From Rothia mucilaginosa ATCC 25296 (GTDB lineage: Bacteria; Actinomycetota; Actinomycetes; Actinomycetales; Micrococcaceae): 64,000 nt of DNA. The position numbers were made by a program, and so were the translations under genes. Below, piece after piece: positions 26,716-34,943 of the stretch. The notes under the pieces were generated by a model. The model made no database searches, was not told the DNA's origin, and was given only the letters and a program-made list of their open reading frames with translations. Where the stretch lies: NCBI RefSeq assembly GCF_000175615.1, contig NZ_ACVO01000005.1:1-64000 (forward strand). The letters are read 5' to 3'. How positions within the stretch are numbered: the stretch's first letter is position 1; each line of letters starts with the position of its first letter.

Positions 26716-27504
26716 TTAGGTAAAGAGCCCCGAACAGCCGCGCCGATGCGAGTCCACCAGGTGCGCATCCACCATGCCGACCGCGCACATGAGCGCATAG
26801 GCAGTCACCGGACCCAAGAACACACCTCCTAGAGCTTTAAAAGATTTGGCAAGAAGCGCGGACTCGGGTGTATCGGTAGGAATATCCTCCAGGGTATGCG
26901 GCGCGATAGTCTCGTGCGGCGCGAAGGACCACAGCCACGCCGGTAGCCCGCCCGGTACACGCGTGCCGTCGGATAGGGTGCGCTCGCGCATCCGGTTCAG
27001 GTCTTCATCGCTTAGCGTACGAGCTCGACGACGGCGAGTATTCGGCGCCTCAACACTATCCGTATTGGTCGGGGCAGAAGAGTGGGTGATAAGGGGAAGA
27101 TTAATATCCTCCGCGGATGCGTCATACGGCGTGGCGGCAAGCTCACGCATCCGAAGGGTCAGCCGCGCGTTGGAGATGACCGCGCGAATCTTCCGCTCGT
27201 TACGGATAATGTCTTCGTTTTGGAGGAGTCGCGCAACATCCTGGTCGGTGAACGCTGCTACGCGTTCGGGGTCGAAACCTTCGAAAGCGCGACGAAATGC
27301 CTCACGGCGGGCAAGAATCGTGCGCCAGGAGAGCCCCACCTGAAAAGCCTCGAGGCTTAGGGCTTCGAAGAGCCCCCGCTCATCGGTGATGGGCATACCC
27401 CATTCGGTGTCGTAGTAGTCGCGCAGAAGCTCATCGGTTACCCACGTGGGGTAGCTCGGGGCGTTTTCGAAGGGGTCGGCGGGAATAGTAGGTTGCGAGG
27501 TCAC
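26716..27504 (-). CDS. tag: 3-methyladenine DNA glycosylase I (Tag family), atypical
   Basis: Tag removes 3-methyladenine from DNA in base-excision repair. The 262-residue protein has the family frame: YYDTEWGMPITDERGLFEALS (residues ~30-50, family YHDxEWG), LEAFQVGLSWRTIL with the Glu that recognises the lesion, and IIRNERKIRAVISNA. It is ~75 residues longer than E. coli Tag because of a charged insertion (about residues 120-175) before LWSFAPHE. Three of the four E. coli zinc ligands are not conserved. It starts at GTG 27504 behind GAGGAGAAA. It is on the same strand as ogt, another alkylation-repair gene. Confidence 0.85.
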   Translation of the reverse strand: MTSQPTIPADPFENAPSYPTWVTDELLRDYYDTEWGMPITDERGLFEALSLEAFQVGLSWRTILARREAFRRAFEGFDPERVAAFTDQDVARLLQNEDIIRNERKIRAVISNARLTLRMRELAATPYDASAEDINLPLITHSSAPTNTDSVEAPNTRRRRARTLSDEDLNRMRERTLSDGTRVPGGLPAWLWSFAPHETIAPHTLEDIPTDTPESALLAKSFKALGGVFLGPVTAYALMCAVGMVDAHLVDSHRRGCSGLFT

Positions 27505-27648
27505 GGTTTCTCCTCTCTGAGATTGCTGAGCTCATCCGAGTATTTCGGAAGCATGTTCTACTTAAACACTAGCCCTGGCGTGAGTAAATCGCAAGTATAT
27601 TCGATTACGTGTCGTGGTGCAGAGCACTGAAACCGAAAACAGGTACGA

Positions 27649-27689
27649 CAGAGGGCGGAGCCCGCATCTGATGCGCGCTCCGCCCTCTG
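27649..27689 (-). terminator. hairpin after ogt
   Basis: CAGAGGGCGGAGC is the exact reverse complement of GCTCCGCCCTCTG, with a 15-base loop. It lies 31 bases past the ogt stop; no clear T-run on the minus strand. Confidence 0.65.
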
Positions 27690-27719
27690 ATAAGCCTCAA
27701 ATACCGCCGGGTGACGTGG

Positions 27720-28331
27720 CTAGAAGAGCCGCGCCTCCCGCACCTCTTCCGGCTCCTCCAGATCGAGGAGGAACTGCTTACGTTCAACACCGCCAGCGTA
27801 GCCCGTCAAACTACCATCAGCACCAATAACGCGGTGACACGGAATCATAATAGAAACCTTATTGCGGCCGACCGCCTGACCCACCGCCTGCGCCGGAGCA
27901 CCGGGACCAACCGCGCGCGAAATCTCGCCGTAAGTGGTGGTGTACCCGGCAGGAACAGTCTTCAGATGCTCCCACACAATCAGCTGAAAATCGGTGCCCT
28001 CAGGATCTAGAGGCAACGTAAAAGAAGTGCGCTTGCGCTCAAAATACTCGGAGAGCTCTGCCTCAGCACGCGACAGCAGCTGCGCTGCAGCATACTCACC
28101 GGCTGGCTCTTCACCATCTGCAACGCCGTGCTCCCGCAGATAGACATCCGGATTCTCAACGAGTCCACCAAGCTCATGGGGGAGCGGGAAGTGCGCCTGA
28201 TCCTCGTACCAGATGCCCACAATTGCATCCGCACGGGCGGCAAGGTAGAGCACGCCGACGGGGCTTGCGTAGCGCGTGTACCAGCGCGCGAGCGCTTCCG
28301 GCGGCTGCGGCGAATCGGTCGCTTTGGTCAT
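27720..28331 (-). CDS. ogt: methylated-DNA--protein-cysteine methyltransferase
   Basis: This suicide repair protein takes the alkyl group from O6-methylguanine to its own cysteine. The 203-residue protein has the active-site motif IPCHRVIG, the preceding helix VGQAVGRNKVSIM, and the YAGGVERKQFLL motif after it. The start at 28331 is chosen because GAGGAAGA lies 3 bases upstream; the frame is open further up. N-terminal residues 1-90 form the small variable domain. It is adjacent to tag, consistent with a local alkylation-repair pair. Confidence 0.93.
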   Translation of the reverse strand: MTKATDSPQPPEALARWYTRYASPVGVLYLAARADAIVGIWYEDQAHFPLPHELGGLVENPDVYLREHGVADGEEPAGEYAAAQLLSRAEAELSEYFERKRTSFTLPLDPEGTDFQLIVWEHLKTVPAGYTTTYGEISRAVGPGAPAQAVGQAVGRNKVSIMIPCHRVIGADGSLTGYAGGVERKQFLLDLEEPEEVREARLF

Positions 28332-28667
28332 GCTCTTCCTCGTAGGCTCGTGGGTGTGTACTGCAGATGGTGCAAGGGTAAATACCCCTTTCAACCATCA
28401 TAGGGGAGGGGTGCCTCCGTACCGTACCCGTAGCGGGTTTTGTCTATAACTGACCGCTATATATGAGATGTATGCACCGCCGTTGAAACATCTCAGGATG
28501 CCCCGTCAATTTTGCCTGAACCTGAAGAGCTGGCATTCTGTGAAGTACACACCGATACACCGCAATTCAATACTCCGGCTTCTCCACCCCGCAGCGGGTA
28601 GGGGATGGCCTGTGTTTCTCGTGCCTCAACGATGAGTTCAACGACGACTGAAATTGCAAGGAGAAAC

Positions 28668-29282
28668 ATGGAAGACCTGAAAGACCTCCGCCGGCAACTC
28701 AAAGAAAACCCGGAGAGCCGAGAACTCAATAACCGTTACGCGCAGGCGTGCCTCGACATTGCGAAAGAATATACCGTTACGTCCCAGAGACATATCTTTA
28801 TTTGCTCGCCCTCAGATTTAGAAGCCGTACGGTACGTCATGGCCAAGATCCCTAACGCTTCGCTTCTAGACGGCGAAACCTTGCAGGAATACAAATGCCT
28901 GGAGAGGGCCGTTACCCAAGCCCGTATGAATAGAGGTAAACCTGGCAGTAAGATGGGCATTTACTATGCCCTCATCTTTTTTATAGTGATGCCTTCCATG
29001 GCGGCACCAGTCCTTCTGCTGTGGGAGTTCACCGTGCTTGGCTCAGACCATACCCGGGACCCGAGAGCCCTCATTTTTCTGATTCCTGTCGCTCTCATTA
29101 CCGCTGCGCTTCTCTGGGTTGGGTGGCTTTTTGAACGAATCCCCGGCTGGAAATATAACGCTCTGATCGTCGAAAAGAATAAAAAGATAGAACTAGCCAG
29201 AGCCGAAGCTGAAACGCGTCAAAGCGCTGAATCGAACCGTTCAGACATGGTTGCAGTACCGGACTCTGAACCGCAATCTTAA
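28668..29282 (+). CDS. uncharacterised membrane protein
   Basis: This 204-residue protein is of unknown function. A helical, charged N-terminal ~95 residues (KDLRRQLKENPESRELNNRY and on) precedes two hydrophobic helices (about residues 102-125 and 137-160), followed by a charged C-tail rich in Glu/Ala/Ser. Topology is probably N-in/C-in. The sequence SPSDLEAVRYVMAKIPNASLL is not recognised. ATG 28668 is chosen because AAGGAG lies 4 bases before it. The gene is flanked by its own terminator and looks monocistronic. Confidence 0.7.
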   Translation: MEDLKDLRRQLKENPESRELNNRYAQACLDIAKEYTVTSQRHIFICSPSDLEAVRYVMAKIPNASLLDGETLQEYKCLERAVTQARMNRGKPGSKMGIYYALIFFIVMPSMAAPVLLLWEFTVLGSDHTRDPRALIFLIPVALITAALLWVGWLFERIPGWKYNALIVEKNKKIELARAEAETRQSAESNRSDMVAVPDSEPQS

Positions 29283-29286
29283 AGTA

Positions 29287-29328
29287 AATGTGCCGCCTCA
29301 CCGGTATCAGCGAGGCGGCACATTTTGC
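29287..29328 (+). terminator. bidirectional terminator
   Basis: AATGTGCCGCCTC is the exact reverse complement of GAGGCGGCACATT, with loop ACCGGTATCAGC. T's follow on the + strand, and AATGTG/T-rich sequence on the minus strand serves the convergent gene. Confidence 0.88.
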
Positions 29329-29350
29329 TATCTAGGGGATGAGGAGCTCG

Positions 29351-29665
29351 CTACTTAGCGGCTACTCCATCAGCGTTGCCCTCCGTGTGGTGCAGATGCG
29401 GCAGATGAGTCGAGTGCAGGTCGTGGCCGAGCACATCGTGCGCATCCGGATCCTCGTTCGGGAGCACGTGCGAGTACTTGGAGTAGTAGCGGTACAGCGC
29501 GTAGGCGCCAATCACAGTCAGTACGATAGCAACGCCCAGAGCCCACGGCACAGCGGAGGCAGAATACATAACAGAGAAGAGCACCAACAGCCAGGAGAGA
29601 GCAGCTACAAGAACCGAAACGTTCATAGCAATAATTGCAAGCTTACGGCGACGGACATCAACCAT
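29351..29665 (-). CDS. small membrane protein with His-rich tail
   Basis: This 104-residue protein is of unknown function. It has two hydrophobic helices (about residues 8-31 and 38-58) and a C-terminal soluble tail with eight histidines in about 25 residues (DPDAHDVLGHDLHSTHLPHLHH), which could bind metal. ATG 29665 has GGAGGGAG only ~24 bases upstream, separated by the small hairpin GCGGG-TTTT-CCCGC; the hairpin could bring the site to a usable distance. The family is not recognised. Confidence 0.6.
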   Translation of the reverse strand: MVDVRRRKLAIIAMNVSVLVAALSWLLVLFSVMYSASAVPWALGVAIVLTVIGAYALYRYYSKYSHVLPNEDPDAHDVLGHDLHSTHLPHLHHTEGNADGVAAK

Positions 29666-29983
29666 AATCGGTGCGGGAAAACCCGCTCCCTCCTTCCAAC
29701 GGAGCCTATCTCCGTTCTCGCGTGCACCCGAAGGTGTCAGATGCTTAACTAACCGCCATCTTCGGCGACCAGAATAGAATCAATAAGCCTATATACCAAT
29801 GATACGGCGCTTGAAGTAGACATCAAAGGCAAACAAACGCTGTTAGACCAACCCCACACAACATGTGAACGGGTATCTCAACAAGGGGCATAAAACCAGT
29901 GATTTTTACAGCGAGAACTGCAGCACGAAAAGCGAACCCCACTCATCGTTAACGCAGAGAACCCAGTAACAAGAGATAAAAGT

Positions 29984-30020
29984 CCGTCCGCCGCGGTACG
30001 TGAAGCACCACGGCGGACGG
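29984..30020 (-). repeat. terminator-like hairpin in intergenic region
   Basis: CCGTCCGCCG (29984-29993) is the exact reverse complement of CGGCGGACGG (30011-30020). On the minus strand it is followed by ACTTTTAT, a short T-run. No gene on the minus strand ends here. Confidence 0.55.
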
Positions 30021-30240
30021 GCGTGTAAATAAAGTATCAGCGCGAACCGTCGGCTCCTGTCAGGACAGCGCATGAATATGTCGCGTACGCGTCCTGTGCG
30101 GTACTGACACCTCACGAACAACACCGCGCCAGGTGATCGGCGGAAGATACCAAATTTACAAAAACCAACGGTACCCCAGCACTAATTTTTGTAGAAATTA
30201 CGCCGCAATAAACGCTGAATTGAGCGTCATAAAACAGCGA

Positions 30241-30289
30241 AAAGCCCCGGCTGCTTCAACCCCATAGCGGGGGAGAAGCAGCCGGGGCG
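30241..30289 (-). terminator. glpK terminator
   Basis: GCCCCGGCTGCTTC / GAAGCAGCCGGGGC, a 14-bp perfect stem, is followed on the minus strand by TTTTC. It lies 44 bases past the glpK stop. Confidence 0.88.
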
Positions 30290-30332
30290 TCGCTAGTACG
30301 CGGGCCGTGCCTTTAGGCAACGGGTGCTGCGA

Positions 30333-31889
30333 TTAGGCGGTCGGAACGTCCTCGTCAACCCACTCGAGGGTGCGGGAGACAGCCTTCTTCCACAGGCGGT
30401 ACTGGCGGTCAACCTCTGCGGGCTCCATGGAGGGCAGCCAGCGCTTGTCCTCAGCCCAGTTGTCCACAACGTCCTGCTCGCCGCTCCAGAAACCAACAGC
30501 GATACCTGCAGCGTATGCTGCACCCAGAGCGGTGGTCTCAACAACCTTCGGGCGGATCACGGGAACGCCGAGGATGTCAGCCTGGAACTGCATGAGGAAC
30601 TCGTTAGCGGTCATGCCGCCGTCCACGCGCAGCTCGGAGAGCTCAACACCGGAGTCAGCGTTCATTGCGTCCAGAACTTCGCGCGTCTGGAATGCGGTTG
30701 CTTCCAGCGCCGCACGCACGATGTGTGCACGGTTCACGTAGCGGGTCAGACCAACGATGACGCCGCGAGCGTCGGAACGCCAGTGAGGTGCGAACAGGCC
30801 GGAGAATGCGGGAACAACGTAGCAGCCACCGGAGTCCTTGACGGAGGTGGCCAGTTCCTCAGACTCTGCAGCGTGCTCAATCATGCGCAGGTTGTCGCGC
30901 AGCCACTGGATCAGGGAGCCGCTCATTGCGACCGAGCCTTCCAGAGCGTAGACGGGGGCAGCGTCGCCAATCTTGTAGGCGACGGTGGTCAGCAGACCGT
31001 TGTTGGAGAAGACGGGCTCGTTGCCGGTGTTCATGAGCATGAAGTTACCGGTACCGTAGGTGTTCTTCGCCATGCCCTTCTCGAAGCAAGCCTGACCGAA
31101 GGTTGCGGCCTGCTGGTCGCCCAGGATGCCCGCGATGGGGGTGCCTGCGAGCAGACCGGTTGCGCGGCCGAAGCCGTACACCTCGGAGGAGGACTTGATT
31201 TCGGGCAGCATGCTCATGGGGATGCCCATGTCTGCAGCAATCTGCGGATCCCATTCGAGGGTGCGGATGTTCATCAGCAGGGTGCGGGATGCGTTGGTTA
31301 CGTCGGTTACGTGAACGCCGCCGTCAACACCACCGGTCAGGTTCCAGACCAGCCAGGTGTCGGTGTTGCCGAAGAGCAGGTCGCCGCGTTCTGCGCGTTC
31401 GCGTGCGCCTTCAACGTTGTCCAGAATCCACTTGATCTTGGGGCCGGAGAAGTAGGTAGAGAGGTTCAGGCCGACGATGTCGTGGTACTTGCCAACGCCC
31501 TCTTCGCCTGCGAGCTCTTCAACGATTTCCTGGGTGCGGGTGTCCTGCCAGACGATTGCGTTGTAGACGGGCTCACCGGTGTTCTTGTCCCACACGACGG
31601 TGGTTTCACGCTGGTTGGTGATGCCGACTGCAGCGATTTCGTGGTGGTTGACTTCGCCGTTTGCCATGGCGGTTGCTACGACCTTACGGACGTTCTGCCA
31701 AATTTCGGTTGCGTTGTGCTCGACCCAGCCTGCCTTGGGGAAGATCTGCTCGTGCTCGAGCTGACCGTGCGCTACGTTCTCGCCCGCCTTGTTGAACAGG
31801 ATCGCGCGGGAGCTCGTCGTGCCCTGGTCAATGGAGAGGATGTACTTGCGCTCGACGTTGAGGGTTGCGGAGTGCAGAGAAGTCGTCAT
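30333..31889 (-). CDS. glpK: glycerol kinase
   Basis: This enzyme phosphorylates glycerol to sn-glycerol 3-phosphate with ATP. The 518-residue protein has the FGGY-family N-terminal motif [15 protein letters not shown] near residues 17-31, [11 protein letters not shown], and the C-terminal signature [20 protein letters not shown]. Length is normal (about 500). AAGGAAAA lies 5 bases before ATG 31889. It is 42 bases downstream of glpF, so glpF-glpK is an operon. Confidence 0.96.
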   Translation of the reverse strand: MTTSLHSATLNVERKYILSIDQGTTSSRAILFNKAGENVAHGQLEHEQIFPKAGWVEHNATEIWQNVRKVVATAMANGEVNHHEIAAVGITNQRETTVVWDKNTGEPVYNAIVWQDTRTQEIVEELAGEEGVGKYHDIVGLNLSTYFSGPKIKWILDNVEGARERAERGDLLFGNTDTWLVWNLTGGVDGGVHVTDVTNASRTLLMNIRTLEWDPQIAADMGIPMSMLPEIKSSSEVYGFGRATGLLAGTPIAGILGDQQAATFGQACFEKGMAKNTYGTGNFMLMNTGNEPVFSNNGLLTTVAYKIGDAAPVYALEGSVAMSGSLIQWLRDNLRMIEHAAESEELATSVKDSGGCYVVPAFSGLFAPHWRSDARGVIVGLTRYVNRAHIVRAALEATAFQTREVLDAMNADSGVELSELRVDGGMTANEFLMQFQADILGVPVIRPKVVETTALGAAYAAGIAVGFWSGEQDVVDNWAEDKRWLPSMEPAEVDRQYRLWKKAVSRTLEWVDEDVPTA

Positions 31890-31931
31890 TGATTTTTCCT
31901 TAGAACAAAAGAACGGGGATATTAGAGAGGT

Positions 31932-32729
31932 TTAGAGGGGCAGAACTGCCGGAACGATCAGGCCTGCGAGGATAGCGCCGATGATCGGGCCAACAACCGG
32001 AACCCAAGCGTAAGACCAGTTGGAACCGGTCTTACCGGGGATGGGCAGGAAGGTGTAGGCGATACGGGGGCCGAGGTCACGGGCGGGGTTGATAGCGTAA
32101 CCGGTTGCGCCACCAAGGCTCATACCGATAGAAACAACGACCAGGGCAACAGCCAAGGGGCCAATCTGGGCGGGGGTCTTACCGGATGCGATGATCCAGC
32201 CAATCAGGACGAAGGTGCCGATAATCTCGGTGAGCAAGTTCCAGCCGTAGGACTTGATGGCGGGGCCGGTTGCGAAGATGCCGAGGCGGTCGCCCGGGTC
32301 CTCATCGAAGTGCTTCTTGTAAGTCAGGTAGGCTGCGGTTGCACCAGCCATTGCGCCGAGCATCTGAGCGACGATGTACAGGGTGATGTTCAGCGGGGTT
32401 GCGGGAACGCCAGTTGCCAGGTCGCGGCCTGCAGTTGCCAGACCAACGGTCACAGCGGGGCTCAGATGTGCACCGGAGTGGAAGGAGAGGTATACGGCGG
32501 TGAACACTGCCAGACCCCAACCGAAGGTGATAACAACCCAGCCTGCGTCCTTAGCGTAGGACTTCTTGAGGGTCACTGCGGCGCATACGCCGGCACCGAG
32601 CAGAATCAGGATGAAGGTACCGAAGAACTCGGAAAGTACAAAACCAAGAGTGGTGGGGGCACCGGATGCATCCACGAGTGCGGATGAACCGGCTGCAAGT
32701 ACAGTTCCTGCGGAAGCAAGAAGAGACAT
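31932..32729 (-). CDS. glpF: glycerol uptake facilitator (aquaporin family)
   Basis: This 265-residue channel has six membrane helices and two half-helices. The second half-helix has the normal NPA box followed by the Arg selectivity residue (AINPARDLGPR). The first box reads SPA (GAHLSPAVTVG) instead of NPA. The Asp after the second NPA (RDLGPR) is the mark of glyceroporins as against water channels. ATG 32729 is chosen because AAGGAG lies 6 bases upstream; the frame is open to 32825 but without family resemblance. It leads the glpF-glpK operon. Confidence 0.92.
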   Translation of the reverse strand: MSLLASAGTVLAAGSSALVDASGAPTTLGFVLSEFFGTFILILLGAGVCAAVTLKKSYAKDAGWVVITFGWGLAVFTAVYLSFHSGAHLSPAVTVGLATAGRDLATGVPATPLNITLYIVAQMLGAMAGATAAYLTYKKHFDEDPGDRLGIFATGPAIKSYGWNLLTEIIGTFVLIGWIIASGKTPAQIGPLAVALVVVSIGMSLGGATGYAINPARDLGPRIAYTFLPIPGKTGSNWSYAWVPVVGPIIGAILAGLIVPAVLPL

Positions 32730-33075
32730 TGATGCTCCTTGAAGACGAAGCGTCTGGAAGGCAAGCGAACCGATGCTTGTTTGTTCCTGTGCCGTCCTCC
32801 CCGCAATGCGGTTTTGGGGGCACAACGCTGTGCTGAAATGTGTAGCGGTTGCTACGAAAATGTTGGTTGAATGTCTGAATGGGAAGCAGATTGCACTGTA
32901 GGTTAGTCCTGTATTTAGCGCTCTGCTTCTTGTGCAGGGGGTTTATCGTAAACGGTTATTTAACCGTCCGTCCACCCCTCACCGAAAATATGAGTTAGCC
33001 CATATCGGTGAGGGGCGAATGGTCGGTTCGTACCAAATAATCGGTTACGAAAGGTATGTGTGGAATCTCTAAGGA
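32730..33075. other. glpD-glpF gap
   Basis: About 346 bases without a gene. They hold the glpD terminator (32975-33015), an inverted repeat ACGGTTA-TT-TAACCGT (32952-32967) and another, GTAGC-GGTT-GCTAC (32842-32855), both upstream of glpF in its direction. The two palindromes may be operators; promoter boxes for glpF are not clear. Confidence 0.45.
32975..33015 (-). terminator. glpD terminator
   Basis: CCCCTCACCGA / TCGGTGAGGGG is an 11-bp perfect stem, extended in the loop by ATATG / CATAT. It lies 61 bases beyond the glpD stop. Confidence 0.75.
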
Positions 33076-34821
33076 TTAGAGCTTCACACGAGGTGCCACG
33101 GGGGTGACAGCCTCAATCTTTGCCGATGCCTCAGCATCGGTGGAGGTGGACTCTGCCTCGCGCATTGCTGCAACGCGTGCGGCGTAGAGGTCGAGTTCCT
33201 CCTTGACCTTCTTGTCGTCCCAGCCGAGCTCGGCACGCAGGATGTCGAGGATCTCGTCTGCTGCTGCCAGGCCGCGGTCGCGCTGCTCGAGGTCGAGGCG
33301 TACGCGGCGGACCAGAACGTCCTCCAGGTGCAGTGCACCTTCGTAGCGGACAGCGAAGACGACGTCTGCACGCAGGAACTGGGGTGCCTTAGCCAGGGGA
33401 GCACCGAGGGAGGGGTCAGCGTCGATGAGAGCGCCGAGGTCCTCAATCTGCGCGCCGTAACGCTCGAGCAGGTGGGTGATACGGTCCTCATCCCAGCCGT
33501 AACGCTCTGCGTAGCGTGCACGGTTAGCAGCGATTGCGTGGTAGCCGTCTGCACCGACCAGGCCGATGGTTGCGGTTACGGAGGGGTTCTGCTTAGCCTG
33601 CTCGCCCAGCGCGAAGTCGACAGCGTCGGCAGCCATGACACGGTAGGTGGTGAGCTTGCCGCCTGCGATTGCGCTCATGCCGGGTGCAACCTCGGTCACG
33701 GTGTGCTCGCGGGAAACCTTGGTGGATGCTGCGCCGTCCTTGACCTTGGGCTGTAGCAGCGGGCGCAGGCCGGTGTAGGTGCCGATGATGTCTTCGCGGG
33801 TCAGCGGGTTAGCGATCAGCTTGTTCGCCTGCATCAACACGTAGTCGATGTCCTTGCTGGTTGCGACGGGGCGCTCGCGGTCCTCGGTGTAGGGGGTGTC
33901 AGTGGTGCCGATGATCCAGTAACGCTGCCAGGGAATGATGAAGAGAACGGACTTCTCGGTCTTGGTGAAGATACCGCTGGTTGCGTTGATGCGGTCGCGG
34001 GGAACCACGATGTGGATACCCTTGGATGCCAGAACCTCCAAGCCTGCATCGGGGTTAGCCAGAGACTCGGACTCTTCGGTCCACACGCCGGTTGCGTTGA
34101 TGACGTGCTTTGCGCGTACGTTCAGGCGCTCGCCGGTTTCCAGGTCTGCCAGCTCTGCGCCGATGACGCGGCCGGATGCGTCCTTGGTGAAGCCGACAAC
34201 CTGGGTGCGGGATGCAGCCAGTGCGCCGTAGCTTGCAGCGGTGCGGACGACGTCGATGACGAGGCGTGCGTCGTCAACGCGTGCGTCGTAGAACTGGATT
34301 GCGCCGCTGAATGCGGAGTCCTTGATGTCGGGGAAGACGGTCTTGGTGCCGGCCTTGGTGAAGTGACGCTGGGAGGGGACGCCCTTGTTGCCGCGGGATC
34401 CGAGGAATGCCAGGGTGTCGTACATGCCGATGCCGATTGCGGAGTATGCGCGCTCGATGACGGGCATCTTCAGAGGCCACAGGAAGGGCTGTGCGTGCAC
34501 GAGGTGGGGTGCAATCTTGTTCAGCAACAGGCCGCGCTCGGTGAGAGCTTCGGTCACGAGCTTGAAGTCGAGGTTGTAGAGGTAGCGCAGGCCACCGTGA
34601 ACGAGCTTGGAGGACCATGCACTGGTGCCTGCAGCCCAGTCACCTGCTTCGACGATGCCGGTGCGCAGACCGCGGGTTGCTGCGTCGAGGGCAATACCTG
34701 CACCGGTAATGCCGCCGCCCACAACCAGGATGTCGAGTTCTTCGTTGACCATGCTCTTGAGGGCCTTGGCGCGGGACTCAGCGGTCAGCTGGGACTGCTG
34801 TGCAATGTGCTGGGAGCTCAT
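33076..34821 (-). CDS. glpD: aerobic glycerol-3-phosphate dehydrogenase
   Basis: This membrane-associated FAD enzyme oxidises glycerol 3-phosphate to dihydroxyacetone phosphate and feeds electrons to quinones. The 581-residue protein has the FAD motif ILVVGGGITGAGIALDAATRG near residues 31-51, the GTSAWSSKLVHGGLRYL motif, and TTDTPYTEDRE. GAAAGAGCACTAC precedes ATG 34821. It stands alone, 346 bases upstream of glpF, and diverges from the SorC-type regulator by 122 bases. Confidence 0.95.
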   Translation of the reverse strand: MSSQHIAQQSQLTAESRAKALKSMVNEELDILVVGGGITGAGIALDAATRGLRTGIVEAGDWAAGTSAWSSKLVHGGLRYLYNLDFKLVTEALTERGLLLNKIAPHLVHAQPFLWPLKMPVIERAYSAIGIGMYDTLAFLGSRGNKGVPSQRHFTKAGTKTVFPDIKDSAFSGAIQFYDARVDDARLVIDVVRTAASYGALAASRTQVVGFTKDASGRVIGAELADLETGERLNVRAKHVINATGVWTEESESLANPDAGLEVLASKGIHIVVPRDRINATSGIFTKTEKSVLFIIPWQRYWIIGTTDTPYTEDRERPVATSKDIDYVLMQANKLIANPLTREDIIGTYTGLRPLLQPKVKDGAASTKVSREHTVTEVAPGMSAIAGGKLTTYRVMAADAVDFALGEQAKQNPSVTATIGLVGADGYHAIAANRARYAERYGWDEDRITHLLERYGAQIEDLGALIDADPSLGAPLAKAPQFLRADVVFAVRYEGALHLEDVLVRRVRLDLEQRDRGLAAADEILDILRAELGWDDKKVKEELDLYAARVAAMREAESTSTDAEASAKIEAVTPVAPRVKL

Positions 34822-34943
34822 GTAGTGCTCTTTCTTGTCGTGCCGCGTGAGCGGCGTGGGGTTTCATCTTGCAAATAGTAAAACCCAATGGTGAAATAAT
34901 AACCAAGCCACATGAACGGATTTTCATCGGAGGTCTGTACTCA
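34822..34943. promoter_or_regulatory. divergent control region glpD / SorC-type regulator
   Basis: These 122 bases must hold two back-to-back promoters. Imperfect dyads are seen: TTTCA (34862-34866) with TGAAA some 30 bases on, and TGAA-CGGATT-TTCA (34913-34926). GGAGG for the regulator lies at 34929-34933. The dyads are short and could be chance. Confidence 0.4.

Larger units (their letters stand above)
29666..30332. other. gap between small membrane protein and glpK
   Basis: About 670 bases without a credible gene. Two hairpins are present: 29984-30020 (see repeat entry) and the glpK terminator at 30241-30289. A 72-residue frame on the minus strand (29906-30124) runs through the first hairpin and has no family resemblance. 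Confidence 0.45.

Noticed and set aside
29906..30124. A 72-residue frame on the minus strand
   Set aside because: It crosses a 10-bp hairpin, has an odd Arg/Cys/Trp-rich composition and no ribosome site.
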